Positions 1 to 10,147 of a stretch of DNA of 64,000 bases are shown one piece after another. A model generated the notes under the pieces. The model saw nothing but the letters and a program-made list of their open reading frames with translations. It made no database searches and was not told where the DNA came from. This DNA is from Episyrphus balteatus. Its lineage: Eukaryota > Arthropoda > Insecta > Diptera > Syrphidae. A program made the translations under genes and the position numbers. The DNA lies in contig NC_079135.1 in assembly GCF_945859705.1 (NCBI RefSeq), forward strand, positions 80,236,253 to 80,300,252. Direction: 5' to 3'. Numbering within the stretch: the first letter of the stretch is position 1; every line of letters begins with the position of its first letter.

Positions 1-1
1 T

Positions 2-1840
2 GCTAAATTAGCAAAACCATTAACGAGGATGTTACGCGGCAAAGAGGGCCACATTTCAAAATTTAAATCGAGCAAAGTTTTAATTTCACTATCCACCGAA
101 GCAATAGAAGCTTTTAACAAACTTAGAAAATCCCTTACTTCTAAAGATGTAATCCTCGCCTACCCTGACTTTAAAAAAAGTTTCGAACTCACAACCGATG
201 CATCAGAGTACGCAATCGGTGCAGTTCTCTCGCAAGATGACAGACCAATAATGTTCATTTCAAGGTCATTAGACAAGACAGAAGAACATTATGCTGTCAA
301 CGAAAAAGAAATGCTTGCCATCATTTGGGCATTGGACAGCTTCAGAAATTATTTATACGGAACAGCTCATGTTAAAATTTATACAGACCACCAGCCGCTT
401 ACATACGCTATGAGTAACAAGAATAACAATTCGAAAATGAAACGCTGGAAAGAAATCCTTGAAGAATACGACCACAAAATTATATACAAACCAGGGAAAA
501 GCAACGTAGTCGCAGATGCACTATCGCGTGCTCCACAAAACTCCGAAGTATTCTCACTTACCGCATCTCAACATAGTGACCAAAGCTCGTCGCATAATTT
601 AATCCCTAGTGTCGAAAGCCCAGTTAACGTTTTTAAAAATCAAATCTTTCTTCTCATTGGCAAAGAAACAAAATACGAATTTAAAATCCCTTTCCCAACC
701 TACCATAGACATATATTCACACAACCAGATTATACCATAGACCAGTTAATTTCAATATTTAAAAGAGTCTTAAACCCAAGTGTTATCAATGGTCTTTATA
801 CCAACGAATCAATTATGGGAAGAGTTCAAGAAATGTATCCGCTTCACTATCAAACTTTTAGAATTCGTTTCACTCAAACACAGGTTACCGACCTCACAAA
901 TGTAATTGATCAGAATGAAGAAATCTTAAAAGAACACAATAGAGCCCATAGGAACGCTAAAGAAAACAAAATTCAACTCCTTTTCAAATATTATTTCCCA
1001 AAGATGAACGCTCGAATTTCCGAAATTATTAAACAGTGTAGAATATGCAAAGAACAAAAATATGAACGACATCCTAATAAACCAAAAATTCAAGAAACCC
1101 CAATTCCACAATTTCCAGGCGATATAGTTCATATTGACATTTACTCAACAGATTCAAAACAGATACTCACTGCAATAGACAAATTTTCAAAATATGCGCA
1201 AGTAAAAATTATTAAATCAAAAGCTATATTCGATATAATTGAACCTTTAAGGCAGCTCATATTTTCCTTCGGCGTACCGAAAAAAATAATTTTCGACAAC
1301 GAAAAATCATTCAATTCAGCAACAATATCCTTCATGCTTCAAGATCAGTTAGGAATCCAAATTTATACCACCCCTCCTTACAGCAGTTCGGTAAACGGTC
1401 AAATAGAAAGATTCCATTCGACACTCTCTGAGATAATGCGTTGTTTAAAAGCTGAACGACCTCGAATGCCATTTGATCAACTTCTTGATTGCTCTGTATA
1501 CGAATATAATTACTCTATTCATTCTGTTACAAATAAAAGACCAATCGAAGTATTCTTCGGTAGGACTGTTACAACAGATCCGAAGCAATTCGAATCAGCA
1601 AGACAGGAAAATATTGAAAACCTCCGATTGAAGCAGAGTAAAGATTTGCAAACCCATAATAAATCAAGACAAGAATTAAAAACATATTCACCTGGTGAAA
1701 CCATTTATATCAAAATTAATAAAAGGCTAGGAACAAAATTAACCCCCAGATTTAGAAAAGAGATTGTAAAAGAAGACAAATCAACCACAGTTCTAACAAA
1801 TTCAGGCAAAATAGTCCACAAAAATAACATTAGGAATTAA
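2..1840 (+). CDS. pol: Errantivirus Pol, C-terminal part (RT end, RNase H, integrase)
   Basis: The frame is open from base 2, ahead of the first methionine at 29, and starts in the RT thumb/connection region (AKLAKPLT), so the N-terminus is outside the window. Counting from the methionine at 29, RNase H shows D57 (TTDAS), E92/E94 (NEKE), D120 (YTDH) and D163 (VADALSR). Integrase shows an HHCC zinc finger (H303, H307, C337, C340) and a DDE core (D370, D423, E460). After it comes a short C-terminal domain of the chromatin/DNA-binding kind. All catalytic residues are kept. The product would reverse-transcribe and integrate the element. Env begins 25 bases downstream in a different frame. Family assignment is firm; activity is inference. 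Confidence 0.93.
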   Translation, partial: AKLAKPLTRMLRGKEGHISKFKSSKVLISLSTEAIEAFNKLRKSLTSKDVILAYPDFKKSFELTTDASEYAIGAVLSQDDRPIMFISRSLDKTEEHYAVNEKEMLAIIWALDSFRNYLYGTAHVKIYTDHQPLTYAMSNKNNNSKMKRWKEILEEYDHKIIYKPGKSNVVADALSRAPQNSEVFSLTASQHSDQSSSHNLIPSVESPVNVFKNQIFLLIGKETKYEFKIPFPTYHRHIFTQPDYTIDQLISIFKRVLNPSVINGLYTNESIMGRVQEMYPLHYQTFRIRFTQTQVTDLTNVIDQNEEILKEHNRAHRNAKENKIQLLFKYYFPKMNARISEIIKQCRICKEQKYERHPNKPKIQETPIPQFPGDIVHIDIYSTDSKQILTAIDKFSKYAQVKIIKSKAIFDIIEPLRQLIFSFGVPKKIIFDNEKSFNSATISFMLQDQLGIQIYTTPPYSSSVNGQIERFHSTLSEIMRCLKAERPRMPFDQLLDCSVYEYNYSIHSVTNKRPIEVFFGRTVTTDPKQFESARQENIENLRLKQSKDLQTHNKSRQELKTYSPGETIYIKINKRLGTKLTPRFRKEIVKEDKSTTVLTNSGKIVHKNNIRN

Positions 1841-1849
1841 CTTTTTCAG
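1841..1849 (+). promoter_or_regulatory. Probable 3' splice site for env mRNA
   Basis: A pyrimidine run ending in CAG lies directly after the pol stop codon. Errantiviruses make env from a spliced subgenomic RNA. Downstream of this CAG the env frame is open and adds a short hydrophobic stretch (FFLCG) before the annotated env start, as expected for a signal peptide whose ATG comes from an upstream exon. The donor is outside the window. Confidence 0.55.
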
Positions 1850-1865
1850 ATTTTTCCTTTGCGGT

Positions 1866-3332
1866 GTGCTAAGCGAAATACAAATTTTGGATTATTCCAA
1901 TTCAAAAATTGTAGCCACGAACATGGGCCCAGCAAAATTACAAATCGGCGCGTTAAGAATTATCCACGTCATCGACCTAGGCCAATACGAGGAGATCTTA
2001 ACGAATATCCAAGCCGACATAGACCATCAAGTCAATAAATCCGATCCCAGTCTTCCCTACCTGTCCCACCAAATATCCGAAGTCCTCAAATCCCTAAATA
2101 ATTTAAAACCCAATAGAAATCCGAGATCAATGAACTTCTTAGGAAGTGCATGGAAATGGTTGGCCGGTACTCCGGACCACGAGGATTTCCGAATTATAAA
2201 AGCACACACACAAAAATTATTACAAAATAATGAGAAACAAATCATTATTAATAATGTATTAACAAAAAAAATAAATAAAATAAGCAATATAACAAACAAT
2301 TTAGTAGAAATTACTAAACTTAATGCAATCCAAAAAAACGAATTTCTGTTAGACATTAAGTTCAAAGTACAAATCATAAAAGAAGAAATAATCAATATAG
2401 AATACGCTCTACTTTGGGCAAAAAATAACATAATAAATTCATTTATTTTATCTAATTCCGAAATCGAAATTGTCAAAGAAAAATTTAATAAGCAAAATGT
2501 ACCATTCATTAACTTAGAAGAGGCACTAGAATTTTCGAATGTAAAAATAGCCTCCAATAATACAAATTTACTTTATATAATAACTATTCCCACAACGGGA
2601 ACAGAGATTTGTACAAAAATTCTAATCAAACCTATTAAACAAAATAAAAATGTAATTAAAATAAATTATGAGAACATATTAAATTGTAACAATAAAATAT
2701 ATGGTGTAAAAAGTAAATGCAATACTTGCAACAATCTAACTATCTGTAAAAGAAACGAAATTATAAATTTAGAAAACGACAATTGTACAAGAAACCTAAT
2801 CCAAAGTAAACAACTAAACTGCGACGAAATCAACAACCAGCATATCCCGACTGTAGAGGAAATACACCCAGGAACAATACTACTCAACCAATTCAACGGC
2901 TCTATTCTGGTGGAAAATAAGAAAGTAAATCTAACTGGCTCCTTCATTGTGCAATACAGCAACATATCAATAGTTATAGATGGGCAGGAATACCTATCAA
3001 AGGAGACTCCAGCAGGAAAGCCATTACCTGCAATCTTGCATGAGAACTTTTCAACAAAAACCTACAAGGAGATTCTCACAATGGAAATGCTCAAAGAACT
3101 GCACATCAACAACACGGTGCATCTAAAGAAAATCCAAAGCGATGCAAACATCCATAAAATCGCCAACTATAGCCTTTCGACCATCCTAATACTTTCCATA
3201 CTAGCAATAATCGTCAAAATAATCATTCCAACCAAGAAAGTCATACAAATCAAAGAAGAACCAAAGAAAGATCATATGGACCAAAACAAAATACCAGTGC
3301 TCTATTTGTCGACTGAGGACAGTCGAATTTAA
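1866..3332 (+). CDS. env: Errantivirus envelope-like glycoprotein
   Basis: A 488-residue frame downstream of pol. The nominal first codon at 1866 is GTG; no ATG is suitably placed, and the true start is probably supplied by splicing at about 1849. A furin-type R-x-x-R site (residues 84-87, RNPR) is followed at once by a Gly/Trp-rich hydrophobic segment (FLGSAWKWLAG), the layout of the cleavage site and fusion peptide in errantivirus Env and the related baculovirus F-type proteins. The middle carries a cysteine cluster (about residues 275-320) and several N-x-S/T sites. A hydrophobic segment at about 436-456 is the membrane anchor, followed by a basic tail of about 30 residues. No stop interrupts it. 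Whether it mediates membrane fusion is not shown by sequence alone. Confidence 0.85.
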   Translation: MLSEIQILDYSNSKIVATNMGPAKLQIGALRIIHVIDLGQYEEILTNIQADIDHQVNKSDPSLPYLSHQISEVLKSLNNLKPNRNPRSMNFLGSAWKWLAGTPDHEDFRIIKAHTQKLLQNNEKQIIINNVLTKKINKISNITNNLVEITKLNAIQKNEFLLDIKFKVQIIKEEIINIEYALLWAKNNIINSFILSNSEIEIVKEKFNKQNVPFINLEEALEFSNVKIASNNTNLLYIITIPTTGTEICTKILIKPIKQNKNVIKINYENILNCNNKIYGVKSKCNTCNNLTICKRNEIINLENDNCTRNLIQSKQLNCDEINNQHIPTVEEIHPGTILLNQFNGSILVENKKVNLTGSFIVQYSNISIVIDGQEYLSKETPAGKPLPAILHENFSTKTYKEILTMEMLKELHINNTVHLKKIQSDANIHKIANYSLSTILILSILAIIVKIIIPTKKVIQIKEEPKKDHMDQNKIPVLYLSTEDSRI

Positions 3333-3342
3333 GAAGGGAGGA
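3331..3342 (+). other. Polypurine tract of the errantivirus
   Basis: The purine run TAAGAAGGGAGG lies immediately before the LTR and overlaps the env stop codon. It is the expected plus-strand primer site. Confidence 0.65.
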
Positions 3343-3658
3343 GTTATCACAGTATAAGTTGTCGTCGCTAACAACACGCGCGACACAACTTAGCTGACAC
3401 AACATGTTGTCGACCCCAGTCAACACGAGCCAGTGACCAGACTGCAGCGAGGGTTCCCACAGGTGGGAATTCCAGGAATATGAAGTCAGCAGTACTACAG
3501 TCAGCAACACTAACAACATAATAATAAAATTAGGTTTCTTTCGGGCCAACAAAATATATATAATTGAGTTTACTTCTATCAATAAAAGAGCTCACTTCAT
3601 TGAGCAAAAAGTACAAAAACTGTTTTTTTTAGTTCATATAATAAACAAATCCATAACT
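3343..3658 (+). repeat. 3' LTR of the errantivirus
   Basis: The segment starts AGTTAT and ends ATAACT, a perfect 6-bp inverted pair. It starts directly after the polypurine tract and contains an AATAAA at 3581-3586 for polyadenylation. The bases after it (TATATG) fit the alternating Y-R target preference of gypsy-type elements. The length is 316 bp. The 5' LTR is outside the window, so the boundary rests on the terminal inverted pair alone. Confidence 0.7.
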
Positions 3659-4300
3659 TATATGCACCAATTAGGATGTCATTAATAGCCAAGTACAGAA
3701 CCGGAATCCGTAGACCCAGAAGTAATACGAGAAAAGATCCATACAGAAGGAGAGTTGAACTTAGCAACATTAGACAGGAGGTTTGAAAAAAGTGTAATAT
3801 TAGCAACATTAGATAGGAAGGAACCATATTTTCCTAAGGCACCGGAAAAATTAATTGTCAATAGCTTGCTAGTACAGACATAACTGAAAAAAAAAAACTA
3901 TTAAGGACATAGAATACAGTCTGGTTGCTGGTCTTCTAAACCTTAAAAAAGATCAGAAGTGTATACTCCAAACAGATCAGCGTGTTAATAGGTCGAAGAA
4001 CATCCAAAACTAATTTCCAAGTTTTAAAGATTTTACTTCACTTATGTATCTTAGGTAATAAATCATTAGAACTGGGATTTCATGGGATCTTGATAAAATC
4101 TTAATATCAGTGGAATGGGAAGGTATTATTAAATTTTGAGAAATAATTTACTAAATTTGAGGAGTTTCTGTCAACATTTTTGCTTCTATTCCTCTTGTTA
4201 AAGTGATATTTTTCCTTCACATTCTGACTATGAAATCGGTGTCAAATCTGAGAGATTAAAAATTTAAGAAAAGAGTCGACCAATATTTATATGAAATATG
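3659..4300. other. Intergenic, nothing recognised
   Basis: AT-rich sequence between the LTR and the 3' end of the collagen-mucin gene. It holds only a short imperfect direct repeat around 3763-3815 (TTAGCAACATTAGA twice). No coding frame or transposon end was seen. Confidence 0.5.
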
Positions 4301-4306
4301 TTTATT
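4301..4306 (-). promoter_or_regulatory. Polyadenylation signal of the collagen-mucin gene
   Basis: The plus strand reads TTTATT, which is AATAAA on the minus strand, about 58 bases after the stop codon of the minus-strand gene. This is a normal distance and supports the gene as a transcribed unit ending here. Confidence 0.6.
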
Positions 4307-4363
4307 AATTTTTCTTTAAATAATATACATACAAAATAGTCCTATGAAATCATTTGATAAATT

Positions 4364-7300
4364 TCAACCAAGGTTTAGATCTACATCTATCAGAAGAGAA
4401 CGTGTTGTTGTTGTTGACGATGTCGTTGTCATTGTTGTTGAAGATGTTGGTGGTGTTGTAGTTGTAGAAGTCGTAGTTGTTGATGATGACGATGTATCTG
4501 GTTCTGGTGTAGTGGTTGTTGTGGAAGAAGTTGTCGTTGTTGTTGATGAGGATGTATCTGGTTCTGGTGTGGTGCTTGTCGTGGAAGAACTTGTCGTTGT
4601 TGTTGATAAGGATGTATCTGGTTCTGGTGTTGTGGTTGTCGTCGTAGTTGTTGTTGATGATGATGTATCTGGTTCTGCTGGTGTTGTGGTTGTCGTGGAA
4701 GAAGTTGTCGTTGTTGTTGATGGCGATGTATCTGGTTCTGGTGTAGTGGTTGTCGTCGAAGAAGTTGTCGTTGTTGTTGATGAGGATGTATCTGGTTGAG
4801 GTGTTGTGGTTGTTGTGGAAGAAGTTGTCGTTGTTGTTGATGAGGATGTATCTGGTTCTGGTGTTGTGGTTGTTGTGGAAGAAGTTGTCGTTGTTGTTGA
4901 TGAGGATGTATCTGGTTCTGGTGTAGTGGTTGTTGTGGAAGAAGTTGTCGTTGTTGTTGATGAGGATGTATCTGGTTCAGGTGTTGTGGTTGTCGTCGTG
5001 GTTGTTGTTGATGAGGATGTATCTGGTTCTGGTGTTGTGGTTGTCGTCGTGGTTGTTGTTGATGATGATGTATCTGGTTCTGGTGTAGTGGTTGTCGTCG
5101 AAGAAGTTGTCGTTGTTGTTGATGAGGATGTATCTGGTTCTGGTGTAGTGGTTGTTGTGGAAGAAGTTGTCGTTGTTGTTGATGAGGATGTATCTGGTTC
5201 TGGTGTGGTGCTTGTCGTGGAAGAACTTGTCGTTGTTGTTGATAAGGATGTATCTGGTTCTGGTGTTGTGGTTGTCGTCGTGGTTGTTGTTGATGATGAT
5301 GTATCTGGTTCTGCTGGTGTTGTGGTTGTCGTGGAAGAAGTTGTCGTTGTTGTTGATGGCGATGTATCTGGTTCTGGTGTAGTGGTTGTCGTGGAAGAAG
5401 TTGTCGTTGTTGTTGATGACGATGTATCTGGTTGAGGTGTTGTGGTTGTTGTGGAAGAAGTTGTCGTTGTTGTTGATGAGGATGTATCTGGTTCTGGTGT
5501 TGTGGTTGTCGTGGAAGAAGTTGTCGTTGTTGTTGATGAGGATGTATCTGGTTCTGGTGTAGTGGTTGTCGTGGAAGAACTTGTCGTTGTTGTTGATGAG
5601 GATGTATCTGGTTCTGGTGTAGTGGTTGTCGTGGAAGAAGTTGTCGTTGTTGTTGATGAGGATGTATCTGGTTCTGGTGTAGTGGTTTTCGTGAAAGAAG
5701 TTGTCGTTGTTGTTGATGACGATGTATCTGGTGCTGGTGTTGTGGTTGTCGTCGTGGTTGTTGTTGATGATGATGTATCTGGTTCTGGTGTAGTGGTTGT
5801 CGTCGAAGAAGTTGTCGTTGTTGTTGATAAGGATGTATCTGGTTCTGGTGTTGTGGTTGTCGTCGTGGTTGTTGTTGATGAGGATGTTTCTGGTTCTGGT
5901 GTAGTGGTTGTCGTTGTTGTTGATGAGGATGTATCTGGTTCCGGTGTAGTGGTTGTCGTGGAAGAAGTTGTCGTTGTTGTTGATGATGATGTATCTGGTT
6001 CTGGTGTTGTGGTTGTCGTCGTGGTTGTTGTTGATGAGGATGTATCTGGTTCTGGTGTTGTGGTTGTCGTCGTGGTTGTTGTTGATGATGATGTATCTGG
6101 TTCTGGTATAGTGGTTGTCGTGGAAGAAGTTGTCGTTGTTGTTGATGAGGATGTATCTGGTTCTGGTGTAGTGGTTGTCGTGGAAGAAGTTGTCGTTGTT
6201 GTTGATGAGGATGTATCTGGTTCTGGTGTAGTGGTTTTCGTGGAAGAAGTTGTCGTTGTTGTTGATGACGATGTATCTGGTTCTGGTGTTGTGGTTGTCG
6301 TCGTGGTTGTTGTTGATGATGATGTATCTGGTTCTGGTGTAGTGGTTGTCGTCGAAGAAGTTGTCGTTGTTGTTGATGAGGATGTATCTGGTTCTGGTGT
6401 AGTGGTTGTCGTGGAAGAAGTTGTCGTTGTTGTTGATGAGGATGTATCTGGTTCTGGTGTAGTGGTTGTCGTGGAAGAAGTTGTCGTTGTTGTTGATGAC
6501 GATGTATCTGGTTCTGGTGTTGTGGTTGTCGTCGTGGTTGTTGTTGATGATGATGTATCTGGTTCTGGTGTAGTGGTTGTCGTCGAAGAAGTTGTCGTTG
6601 TTGTTGATGAGGATGTATCTGGTTCTGGTGTAGTGGTTGTCGTGGAAGAAGTTGTCGTTGTTGTTGATGATGATGTATCTGGTTCTGGTGTTGTGGTTGT
6701 CGTTGTTGTTGATGAGGATGTATCTGGTTCTGGTGTAGTGGTTGTCGTCGTGGTTGTTGTTGATGAGGATGTATCTGGTTCTGGTGTAGTGCTTGTCGTG
6801 GAAGAAGTTGTCGTTGTTGTTGATGAGGATGTATCTGGTTCTGGTGTAGTGCTTGTCGTGGAAGAAGTTGTCGTTGTTGTTGATGACGATGTATCTGGTT
6901 CTGGTGTTGTGGTTGTCGTCGTGGTTGTTGTTGATGATGATGTATCTGGTTCTGGTGTAGTGGTTGTCGTCGAAGAAGTTGTCGTTGTTGTTGATGAGGA
7001 TGTATCTGGTTCTGGTGTTGTGGTTGTCGTCGTGGTTGTTGTTGATGAGGATGTTTCTGGTTCTGGTGTAGTGGTTGTCGTTGTTGTTGATGAGGATGTA
7101 TCTGGTTCTGGTGTAGTGGTTGTCGTGGAAGAAGTTGTCGTTGTTGTTGATGATGATGTATCTGGTTCTGGTGTTGTGGTTGTCGTCGTGGTTGTTGTTG
7201 ATGAGGATGTATCTGGTTCTGGTGTAGTGGTTGTCGTGGAAGAAGTTGTCGTTGTTGTTGATGAGGATGTATCTGGTTCTGGTGTTGTGGTTGTCGTCGT

Positions 7301-9480
7301 GGTTGTTGTTGATGATGATGTATCTGGTTCTGGTGTAGTGCTTGTAGTGGAAGAAGTTGTCGTTGTTGTTGATGAGGATGTATCTGGTTCTGGTGTAGTG
7401 GTTGTCGTCGAAGAAGTTGTCGTTGTTGTTGATGAGGATGTATCTAGTTCTGGTGTAGTGGTTGTCGTCGAAGAAGTTGTCGTTGTTGTTGATGAGGATG
7501 TATCTGGTTCTGGTGTAGTGGTTGTCGTCGAAGAAGTTGTCGTTGTTGTTGATGATGATGTATCTGGTTCTGGTGTAGTGCTTGTCGTCGAAGAAGTTGT
7601 CGTTGTTGTTGATGAGGATGTATCTGGTTCTGGTGTAGTGGTTGTCGTCGAAGAAGTTGTCGTTGTTGTTGATGATGATGTATCTGGTTCTGGTGTAGTT
7701 CTTGTCGTGGAAGAAGTTGTCGTTGTTGTTGATGAGGATGTATCTGGTTCTGGTGTTGTGGTTGTCGTCGTGGTTGTTGTTGATGATGATGTATCTGGTT
7801 CTGGTGTAGTGCTTGTCGTGGAAGAAGTTGTCGTTGTTGTTGATGAGGATGTATCTGGTTCTGGTGTTGTGGTTGTCGTCGTGGTTGTTGTTGATGAGGA
7901 TGTATCTGGTTCTGGTGTAGTGCTTGTCGTGGAAGAAGTTGTCGTTGTTGTTGATGAGGATGTATCTGGTTCTGGTGTTGTGGTTGTCGTCGTGGTTGTT
8001 GTTGATGATGATGTATCTGGTTCTGGTGTAGTGCTTGTCGTGGAAGAAGTTGTCGTTGTTGTTGATGAGGATGTATCTGGTTCTGGTTTTGTGGTTGTCG
8101 TCGTGGTTGTTGTTGATGAGGATGTTTCTGGTTCTGGTGTAGTGGTTGTCGTTGTTGTTGATGAGGATGTATCTGGTTCTGGTGTAGTGCTTGTCGTGGA
8201 AGAACTTGTCGTTGTTGTTGATGAGGATGTATCTGGTTCTGGTGTTGTGGTTGTCGTCGTGGTTGTTGTTGATGATGATGTATCTGGTTCTGGTGTAGTG
8301 GTTGTCGTCGAAGAAGTTGTCGTTGTTGTTGATAAGGATGTATCTGGTTCTGGTGTTGTGGTTGTCGTCGTGGTTGTTGTTGATGAGGATGTTTCTGGTT
8401 CTGGTGTAGTGGTTGTCGTTGTTGTTGATGAGGATGTATCTGGTTCTGGTGTAGTGGTTGTCGTGGAAGAAGTTGTCGTTGTTGTTGATGATGATGTATC
8501 TGGTTCTGGTGTTGTGGTTGTCGTCGTGGTTGTTGTTGATGAGGATGTGTCTGGTTCTGGTGTAGTGGTTGTCGTGGAAGAAGTTGTCGTTGTTGTTGAT
8601 GAGGATGTATCTGGTTCTGGTGTAGTGGTTGTCGTCGAAGAAGTTGTCGTTGTTGTTGATGATGATGTATCTGGTTCTGGTGTTGTGGTTGTCGTCGTGG
8701 TTGTTGTTGATGAGGATGTATCTGGTTCTGGTGTAGTGCTTGTCGTGGAAGAACTTGTCGTTGTTGTTGATGAGGATGTATCTGGTTCTGGTGTTGTGGT
8801 TGTTGTTGATGATGATGTATCTGGTTCTGGTGTTGTGGTTATCGTCGTGGTTGTTGTTGATGAGGATGTTTCTGGATCTGGTGTAGTGCTTGTCGTGGAA
8901 GAAGTTGTCGTTGTTGTTGATGAGGATGTATCTGGTTCTGGTGTTGTGGTTGTCGTCGTGGTTGTTGTTGATGATGATGTATCTGGATCTGTTGTAGTGG
9001 TTGTCGTCGAAGAAGTTGTCATTGTTGTTGATGACGAAGTATCTGGTTCTGGTGTTGTGGTTGTCGTCGTGGTTGTTGTTGATGATGTATCTGGTTCTGA
9101 TGTAGTGGTTGTCGTCGAAGAAGATGTCGTTGTTGTTGGCGATGAATTGTCTGCCTCTGCTGTGTTCGATGCTGCAGCGTTTGATGCTGCAAATGTATTT
9201 GATCCTGGACCTGGTGCCCCAATAGACCCCGCCGCACCAGCTTGTCCTCTTAATCCATCATCACCTCTCAGTCCTTTTGTACCCTTTTGTCCAATTTCAC
9301 CTTCCCAACCTTCTCTGCCTTTTTGACCCTTTCGACCTTCAGACCCTTGACTTCCTTTTCTTCCATGAAACCCTTTCATTCCAGTATTCCCCTTAAATCC
9401 TTTGTTTCCTTTAACTCCCTTATATCCATTACGACCTGTGTCTCCTCTTACGCCTGGACGACCAGATCTCCCTGGTATTC
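4364..9480 (-). CDS. Collagen-like/mucin fusion protein, terminal exon
   Basis: The exon starts after a probable acceptor (AG at 9481-9482 preceded by a T-run on the minus strand) within a Gly codon. About 31 uninterrupted Gly-X-Y triplets follow, rich in Lys, Arg and Glu. After a short Ala/Asn linker the protein turns into about 1,600 residues of Thr/Ser repeats. The repeat units are PEPDTSSSTTTTTSSTTTTT (20 residues), a 17-residue form and a 15-residue form; all are multiples of three bases, so the frame survives about 85-90 units. Such Thr/Ser/Pro tracts are typical of O-glycosylated mucins. The protein ends with a short non-repeat tail (SLLIDVDLNLG). The 5' exons, including any signal peptide or membrane anchor, were not found. 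It may be an extracellular or membrane collagen of the kind annotated in insects as CG42342-like; this is a guess. The methionine at 9379 is internal to the collagen segment, so it is not the start. Confidence 0.75.
4384..9150 (-). repeat. Coding minisatellite, 60/51/45-bp units
   Basis: This tandem array encodes the Thr/Ser mucin repeats. Three unit lengths alternate, differing by the length of the Thr/Ser spacer between PEPDTSSS blocks. Rare variants are PQPD (two sites), PAEPD, PELD and PEPET. The PEPET form recurs after the shortest unit, pointing to amplification of a two-unit block. Point differences are mostly third-position changes (GAG/GAT/GAC-type alternatives on the plus strand). 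Confidence 0.9.
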
Positions 9481-9494
9481 CTTTTGAAAAAAAA
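9481..9494 (-). promoter_or_regulatory. Probable splice acceptor of the collagen-mucin exon
   Basis: On the minus strand eight T residues are followed by CAAAAG and then the Gly-X-Y coding. Further upstream in the same frame there is a stop codon, so the collagen frame must be joined to an earlier exon here. Confidence 0.6.
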
Positions 9495-9829
9495 TTATTT
9501 TTTTAGACAAGGAATAAAAAACTAGACCACATTTAATGACTTTTTTTTATACATAGGTATCTGCAAAAAAGATGCATAAATTAACATCATTTTTGCGATT
9601 CGCGAAATTGATTAAATTATATAATAAAATTTATTAATTAACAGTCGATGGGTCAATGAACAGGTGATGGGACAGTTTAAACAAAATTTTAAAAAATGCA
9701 TAGAAAAAAAATGTAGCAGATCTTGATTTTTTTTTCATAAGTGGGTGAGTCATAGAAAAAAGTGAAAAAAACTACATTCATGCTCAAATTTGACGCACAC
9801 ATTTTTAACTCTACTAGATCTATTATTGC

Positions 9830-10073
9830 CATATTTCCAGTGGATTTGCTAAAGTTTGTCTGTCAACTAACGAACTTTGTAGAGGTGGGTCATTTTCCTG
9901 GGGTGGAATCTGCGTAACAACACGTTCGAGTTAGTGAAGAGCTTTCCATGCATTTCCAATGAGCCCTAGAACTGGTCCATAGTTTATTCCGATGTACGAC
10001 AATGCGCGACCTAATAGTGTTTCAATGATTTTAGAATATCTTCAATCCATTGCAAAGTGTAGCGAGCCCAAAC
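9830..10073 (-). pseudogene. Unidentified decayed coding fragment
   Basis: On the minus strand the segment can be read as a protein-like stretch (ARYTLQWIEDILK, then a frame change, then ETLLGRALSYIGINYGPVLG, a stop, and ERVVTQIPPQENDPPLQSS). It has one probable frameshift near 10030 and one stop near 9932. Composition looks coding, but I do not recognise the family. It could be a relic of a transposon gene or a damaged upstream exon of the neighbouring collagen-mucin gene. Confidence 0.3.
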
Positions 10074-10147
10074 AAATGTTTATTATTATTATAAATACGA
10101 GCACCTAAGCATTTAGAAACTTATTGTTTTTCTTTTATATGAGAATG

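Larger units (their letters stand above)
1..3658 (+). mobile_element. Errantivirus (gypsy-type LTR retrotransposon), 3' part
   Basis: The window opens inside pol of a gypsy-type element and runs through the rest of pol, an env-like frame, a purine-rich tract and the 3' LTR. The order pol-env-LTR, the RNase H and integrase motifs and the env gene place it among insect errantiviruses. The gag gene, 5' LTR and most of reverse transcriptase lie upstream of the window. Both visible frames are open without stops or frameshifts, so the copy may be young. The LTR-LTR divergence cannot be judged because only one LTR is present. Confidence 0.92.

Noticed and set aside
1866..1868. GTG as a true start codon for env
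   Set aside because: GTG starts are not expected in insects. The frame is open upstream to a splice acceptor, so a spliced start is more likely.
4344..9326. Long plus-strand Val/Asp/Glu-rich frames (GVVVVVEEVVVVVDEDVSGS repeats)
   Set aside because: They are the antisense reading of the mucin exon. Their two stops fall where the minus-strand protein has PQPD, and there is no collagen-like or signal segment on that strand.
9377..9379. Methionine at 9379 as the start of the collagen-mucin protein
   Set aside because: Gly-X-Y coding continues upstream of it to 9480, so the methionine is internal.
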